Assembly: GCA_947652115.1 (NCBI GenBank)
Contig: OX393564.1
Coordinates: 22,198,896-22,262,895 of the forward strand
DNA length: 64,000 bases
Source of the DNA: Blastomussa wellsi
Lineage: Eukaryota; Cnidaria; Anthozoa; Scleractinia; Plerogyridae
Direction: 5' to 3'
Made by a program: the position numbers and the translations under genes. Of the stretch, positions 49,901-57,250 are shown in pieces. Numbering within the stretch: position 1 is the first letter of the stretch; the number at the start of each line of letters is the position of its first letter. The notes below the pieces were generated by a model. That model made no database searches, had not been told where the DNA came from, and saw nothing but the letters and a program-made list of their open reading frames with translations.

Positions 49901-52900
49901 TACTTGTTGTGCAATTTTGACATAAACTCTTAACTTTGCTAATTTGATAAGTTGTCGTGAAAATAATCATATCCAAAATGGTTGAAACTCAAGTTTTCGT
50001 CTTTTTTAGGCATGCTGGCGTGGTTACATGGCTCGTGCTGAACTTGAGGAACAGACTCTCGCCGTCCTTCGGATCCAGTCGCTGTGGCGAATGTACGTGG
50101 CGCGCCGTCATTACCAGAGCGTGCGTGACAGGGTTATTTTGATTCAGAGTCACGCAAGAGGATACCTTGCGAGAAAGAGGTTTGTCGTAAAGCAAATCCT
50201 GAGAGTGTTCTTTACTCCTTTTTCTTTGTAAAGCTAGAAAAACTAAATACAGCGTTGAATAAACACACTCGTGCCCTTCAAGTGTTGTTCATTAATTTAA
50301 ATTCTGAGCAGCCTTGGGGTGGCGAACAGGAACCAAGCCTGGATCGGCACGTAATAAAACACCGGAACACGGAACACCGGAACACCAGGGCCGGGTTGTT
50401 CAAAGCTGGCTTAAGATAATCCAGGGTTGGTTCGAAATTTGAATTCAGATATGGGAGCTTAAATAGCGAAATCAGTTTAATTCTTTTTGTTTACAATGAT
50501 GATTGGATGCTCTAATAAAAAAGAATAGAGAAAATTATCGGAGAGAATGCTTTTGAACAACAGAAAAAGATACCCGGATTAAAACTTAACCCCGGGTTAG
50601 CGCTTATTTTTTGTACCGGGGTGTTCCGTGTTTCGGGGTGTTCCGGTATTCCTGGTTTTAGTACATGCCCTTTGGATCAGGCAGATGACCACAAAAGTTG
50701 TTTTTATGTCATTTATCTTTTGATTCATCTTCCTTTAGACATTTGAAGAGAATCGAAGAACACAAGAAGATTACGCCCGTCTCACCGTAAGAATTTTCAT
50801 TAAAAACTTATGCGATAATTGACGATTTTGCACGCTAAAGCACGAACCAACAGACCTTTTACATGTCGCGTGGGGATTGGGCACTGGACGTATACGTTCA
50901 CCAATGGTTACCCATGTCTATCCAGAGCTGTCACCTCCAGTGCGAATCTCCGCGCGGCATGTAAAGGTCTATTGTCAATTACGAGAAATTTCGTGCTTTT
51001 GGACTGCCAATTTCCTCCATAGGCGTACGGGCCGGGGAAGACTGGGGGGACTGCAGTTCCCCCCCCCCCCAAAAAAAAAAAAAAAAAATTTTGGGCAAAT
51101 CAGATTTTTTGGGCACAATGAGAAAATTTGGGAAAGGTAACTTGGGAGAATTTTTTGGGAAAATGGTTCGCCGCCCCCCTGGCAAAAAATTGCCCGTACG
51201 CCTATGATTTTCTCTGTTACATAATGCGGTTTTTCTTCCATTCTTCTATATGTTTATCGTACTCTTGTTTTCTCTGTAGTCTACAGGAACGGGCGCGGCC
51301 TTTTAGTCGATCTTTAAGCGATCCACATGACTACAAAGCACGCTATTTTGATGTCGACATAAATCCTGAAGGAGGGAAAAACGAACAACAAGAAATTGCG
51401 CACAATGGTGAAGCCGAAGTGGAGAGTTCAGGATCGCCAAGAGAACGCACCTCTTCCAGGTAAGAATAGTTCAGGTGTCCACTGATTTAAGATCGTAGCG
51501 CCATTGGATACCACAGGCTTTAACAGCGCGTTTCGGGATGGTGCCGAGCGATAGCAGCGACCATGCAGTAACCGCTTCTTAAAAGCATCCGGCACACAGG
51601 GTGGCTTCAAGCGAACGTCGGGTTTATAAAAGTTAGAAACAAGGTGTTACACTGTGCTCACTGTTTCGTACCTACTGCTCAATGTAGCTTTTGCTTACAG
51701 GAGCTGCGTCACGATATTTTGAGTTATTTTTTGCGACGAACCAAATTACCCTTAAAACAAAGGAAACCCAAAACTAATAGTTTTACTAAAGAAGAAAAAC
51801 ACCAAAGAAGAGATGCTAAAAACAAAAAGGATGGTTAAGGATGGAGAAGATTGAGACGGATTGCAAATGACGATTTTGACAAATTTAGGTTAATCTTTTT
51901 CAAAATGCACGAACCGTGACGTAGCTCCTTTAATCCTGTAGATCTTAGCGATCTTGGTCTCGGGTACCCGAGGCAACCCTCCCTCCCGAGACAACTTTAC
52001 CGAGCGTTCATATGACAAAAAATTGTCCCAGTCAGCCGAGTTAAAGTTGACCTTGTTTGAGTATTTATAAAGTATTTTAATATTCAAATTACCAGTTATC
52101 CTTCTTCCTTTGAATTTGTTCCGTTTATTCGATCACTGGAGGCCTTGCTGGGTCAAATTCTCTTTCTTTAGTGCAATTTTTGCTCAAAAACCTGAAATCC
52201 GGACAGTACGTGACACTCGGCACGTTGAGAGTTGTACCGGGTAGGCGAGCCAAAGTGTTTATATGAGAGCAAGTTGTCCCGCCTGCCAGGGTTACCCTTC
52301 CTGCCGAGACGAGACAACTCGCTTACCCGAGTTTTCTCGCGTGTGCGAGACAACTCGGGTAGGATCATATAAACGGTTGGCGAAATTTGTTCAACATTCC
52401 AGTGAAAAGTTAGCTCGCCTAGGGTAACTTGGGAGGACGGTTGTCTCGGGTACCGTACGGTTCCTGAGACCATATAATGGGGTCTAAATGTGCACTTGCA
52501 TCGTGAACAAGAACACGTCTGACGACTAAAAGGGCCGTGACAAATTACTTTGGCTATGATACTCGCAGCTTTGCTAAACTGTACTTTTTGTTGGCAGGGT
52601 GAAAGAGATGTCCATGCTGTTTGAAGGCACTCCAAAGGCAGCTCAACCAAACTCTCCGGTACGCTACATGACGTTAAGTTATCGCTGATTCATGCTAACT
52701 TCATGTTTTACATTTTGTCGGTCTCATTAGCATATAACTTTGCTTAGGGAAGGAATCATGCTATATAAAACTTGACCCCAGATTTTTAAGGAGCCTGCGA
52801 AACTTAATAATCGGTTAAATTGTTAGCTCTTTGCATGTTCTATTGAAGGAGATTTTAGCTTTCAAACACCGCAATATTAATATTTCTGGGTGGCAAAAGC

Positions 52901-55900
52901 TCTTTTTTTATATAGAATGTTGAGTTTTCAAACCCAGATCACAGAAAAGGTGTTCAATGCACCGGGCTCAAATGTTTAGCTAAAGTTAATAATGTCATGC
53001 CTTTCGATATTCAGAATTGGTAATTTTGATCAGAAACTGAAACCCTTATGCTAATGAGGCAAATATTGTGAACAAGGATTCTCTACTCGTTTGGTTCGGT
53101 GGAAACCCAAGTTAGGGTTAGGGTGACCATCTGAAAAACCCAACGTAGCTTAAAGGGGCACTGGCGCGGTTTTTTGGCGTCATTTTAAAATGTTGAAATA
53201 TGTTACTGCATTGATAAAAACTGCAAAATAATGGTGTAGTTTTGTTACCTAGGACTATATCATTACACTGAAACAGTTTATTGCCACCTATCACTTAGGA
53301 TGGCAAGGATGGAAATGGATTGAAGTTTGAAAAAAAAAAACTAGCCATTTTTTTTTCAAATTCTAGAGCCATATTGTGAAAATATTGCCAGAAATTCATT
53401 ATGGTTTGCACTTTGAGCCACCATTCGTTTGATATCTTCCTGTTAGTCCATCAGGAGCATTTTGGGCGCGAGTAAAGGTACCAGCAACGAATGGAGCTGA
53501 AAACAGCGAAACCCCCGTAACAGTGTTCCTTTAAGTATAATCCTCTGTTTATGAACTTGTGCCATCGTTGATCGTGCCTTGTGCTTGTTTACTTCTCTTA
53601 GGTTGCTCGTCAGAGGTCAACCTCGGAACCAAGCAGTCCTGAGCCGAAACGGCGTAATGTTCCTCCTCCCATTGAAATCTCAGCACCGCTCAACAAACCC
53701 TCGAGATCTGCCTTCTCCAAACTAAGTCCCATCCCATCTCCAACTCTCTTCAACAAAGAAGCGGACGAACAGGACGATGAACTCAAGCCAAACACGACGA
53801 CGTTTTCTCGAAAGCTCACCAGCAGTATCCGCAGGCGCCTCTCCTCGAAAGCGAAACCTGGGCAGCGGTTTAGCGCTTCGGACGTTTTGGATGACCGCCG
53901 ACCCACGTCCCCTCTGCTAGTCAAGGACGACTTGGCTGCTTTGAGAACTGGGGCGAATCTGAATTTCACCGCAAGTCTAGGGCGCACAGAACACGGTGGC
54001 AAAGTCAAGAAAGGTTTTCTTCGTAAAATTGCGCGCAGCAACTCTGTGAGGAGAAAGTCGGATTCGAACTTGAACAAAAATGCTGCCAGGAAATCTATAG
54101 AGATGGATGGAGGGACTGGCTCCCATGAAGGTTTAAAAGATCATTGTCTAATTCATTCTAATGTACCCTTAGTAATCGTTCCTTTGCATGACCCAGTCAC
54201 ATGGTACAAAATAACACCCTGCTGGTGAGCAACCTACGCGCTGGGACATCCAAAACAAAGCGACTTCATATCCCAGAGCATAACTTGCTCACCAGCGACG
54301 TGTTATTTTGTACCACATGACTGGGTCGTGCAAAGGGCCTATTCTAATTTACTGTACCCTAGTAGCTCACTGGCGGCCTCCAGCACAAACGTCCGTGATT
54401 CATTTGAAGTCCAAGTTGTTTGTTCACACACTTCTGTAGATCCGCAAGGAAGTCCGTTATGCTTAATTGTATGCGAATTTTGTACAAGTAGGCCTTTTCT
54501 ATCCTGTCTATTCCTCCCCGCGTTGAAGCGGACGCCAGACATCAGATGGTCGCCCCATTCTCCTTCCCGCAGTGATTGGCTCACCCCAGGTCCTTGGCTC
54601 TCGCTCATTTCTGCCTCCAGACTCATCGCTTCTTCCCTCGCCTCTTCCCATATCTTATTTTAACCTGGTGGGTAGGCGTTTGGGAGTAGAGGCTCCTGGT
54701 GAGAATTTACTGATTAATAGCGAATTTCATCCCAAACCCTCGATTTCTATCTATTATCATCAACGAGTTATTCCCAAACCGACAAAAATATAAACTGCTT
54801 TGAACGTGTCGAAGGTTTGTTGTGTCCTTGAGAAACCAAACTTGACTTCCATTGTTTATCTCTCGAGCACGGTGTGTAAATGGATACCAGAGTTAAATGC
54901 TGAGGGGGGGGGGGGGGGTAATCCTATGATGGCTTACCATCCCATCCCGGGAGAGTAGAAACACGGCTTCTTGTCCGTTCATGGTGGGCTTCTAGGCTCC
55001 AACGTAGAATTTACCAAAGAATCATGAAGCTGCGAAATGAAGAGGTGAATATGTAACGTACTTACAGTGCTTGTTTTATTTATCACAGATCTGGCCAAGG
55101 CTATGAAGCAAACCAAAATAGTTAGCTGCACCCTCACCCCAGGCCCCGTGCAGTGGAAGAATACCGGCAAGAAGTTTGTTCGGGGTACTGAGGAACTTGG
55201 TCTACTGGAGGTGTTCTTGATGAATAAGGTGCAAACTGATAAACGTAAAATGATCATTGTCACGAGCGTTGGACAAAGAAACATCATGAGTCCCAGCGAA
55301 AACAATAATTTATTTATTACAATCTATGGTTAAAAAGCCAAAGGATAATCTGCAAAGGAGTTCTAAACGCCATATAAAAACAGATCACCTATGAGTTAGA
55401 GTTCTGAAAGTTCTTAGTGATTCTTAAGTATTTTTCCTTTCCATATTTAGGAAAAATACTTAAGAATCACTAAGAACTTTCTGAACTCTAGACATAAAAA
55501 TAGTTACATTACCAGAACAACAAATATCTAAAGGTTATTGATTCCACATGTCAGTTATTCGATGGAAAAAACTATACTTCAAGGAGTATTTCTTCTTTAA
55601 GGTTAAAACGTGTTTAGACCTAAGTGAAAAGCGGTCTGCTTCTGAGTGGAAATCTAGAATTTTACTGATGTCAATATTTATGTTGCCACGAAGTACTTTA
55701 TATAACAATGTCACATCAGTCCGATTTACTACATCTTTCATTATTTCAAGTAAAAACTGCGTACTGGATGTATAGACTATTAATTGAAAGTAAGATGGGA
55801 AACTGTTAGGTTGATCAGTTTCACTTTTTTTGTTATCTATCAGGTGTCCATCTTGAATAAAGAAGAGAACAAGCGTGACACAATCGTCGATCGTGTGTTT

Positions 55901-56749
55901 AGAAAAGCTCTTCAAGAATTCCACATGCAACTTATTTCGTCTTACTCTGTCCTCATGAAGGTCCGTCCACTTTTTATCGTTTATACAAAAGATAGTTGTT
56001 ATTATACACAACTTTCAATGTTATAAGGAGGCAGCCGAGGGTGGTTACAGCGCTGCTGTTGCAATCCGGTGGACCAGGCTTAAAATACTCAAGAAACTAT
56101 CATCATCATACTTATCTTTATTTATCCTCTGGTTGATGAGGTTTGTTAGGCCTCATACTCGTACTGATACTTATACTCATTCTCAATTTTTCTTGGATAA
56201 GTGCGTCAAAGGGGGAAAGGTGTAGTGTGGTTATCCCTATGTTAAGCACCAACTCTATGCTAATATGCCGAGCATTTTCCCTCCCCATCCACCCTTCACA
56301 TCACAACAGACCAGACCACAACACCGGGAGCGCCATGCCCTACTCTTTGCGACAAGTGTGTGGGTTCTTTAAAGGAGCTACGTCACGGTATTTTGAATTA
56401 TCTTTTGAAACGAACCAAATTACCGTTCAAACGTAGGAAACCTAAAACTAATAGTTTACAAAGGAAGGAAAGCACCAAAGAAGTGATACTAAACCAAAAA
56501 GGAACAAGGATGGTTGAGGATGGAGAAGATTAAGACGGATTGCAAATAACGATTTTGAAAAATTTAGGCTAAAAATTTAGGCTAAATTTTTCAAAAGGCA
56601 CAAAACAGTGACGTAGCTCCTTTACCGTCCCCGCTGACCATAACGTTGAAGATGCCAGAGACGGGACCTACGGTTTATCGTCCTTATACCAGAAGACTTG
56701 AACATCTAACCATTTGTAGATGTCATTGCAAAGGAAGCACGTTCTCCTT

Positions 56750-56782
<33 letters not shown>

Positions 56783-57205
56783 TGGGAATCAAACCCGACA
56801 CCTCCCGCACAGTAGTCCGACGCTCTGCCAGCTGAGCTAACCGATCGGCGATGGAGTGTTTTCACACAAAGTGACAAGCGGCCATATTGGATTGCTGAAC
56901 CAAAAGACGATATTTGTATAAAAATAGAGTTCAATAGACCTTATTCACGATAGCCGCCATGTTTGTTTTCATATTGTAATGCAAATTAGGCACGTGATTT
57001 GTGACGGGGAAAGCAAGCCTAAATCGACAAATTTCAGCTGGTTTCTTATCATGTCCGGTAACGTTTTTCATAGTCATGCTTTGGTTTCTGTTTTGTAGAT
57101 TAAATGTTCTAAGTTTAACGTAATTTTGGCACTTTATAAAAAAGAAGACGTCTTGCATAGTTAGCAAGTCAAGGTATCGAGGAACTGTTTCAAACTAATG
57201 AATAG

Positions 57206-57250
<45 letters not shown>

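Noticed and set aside
53110..53124. GTTAGGGTTAGGGTG, telomere-like
   Set aside because: Only two TTAGGG-like units; too short to be an interstitial telomere block.
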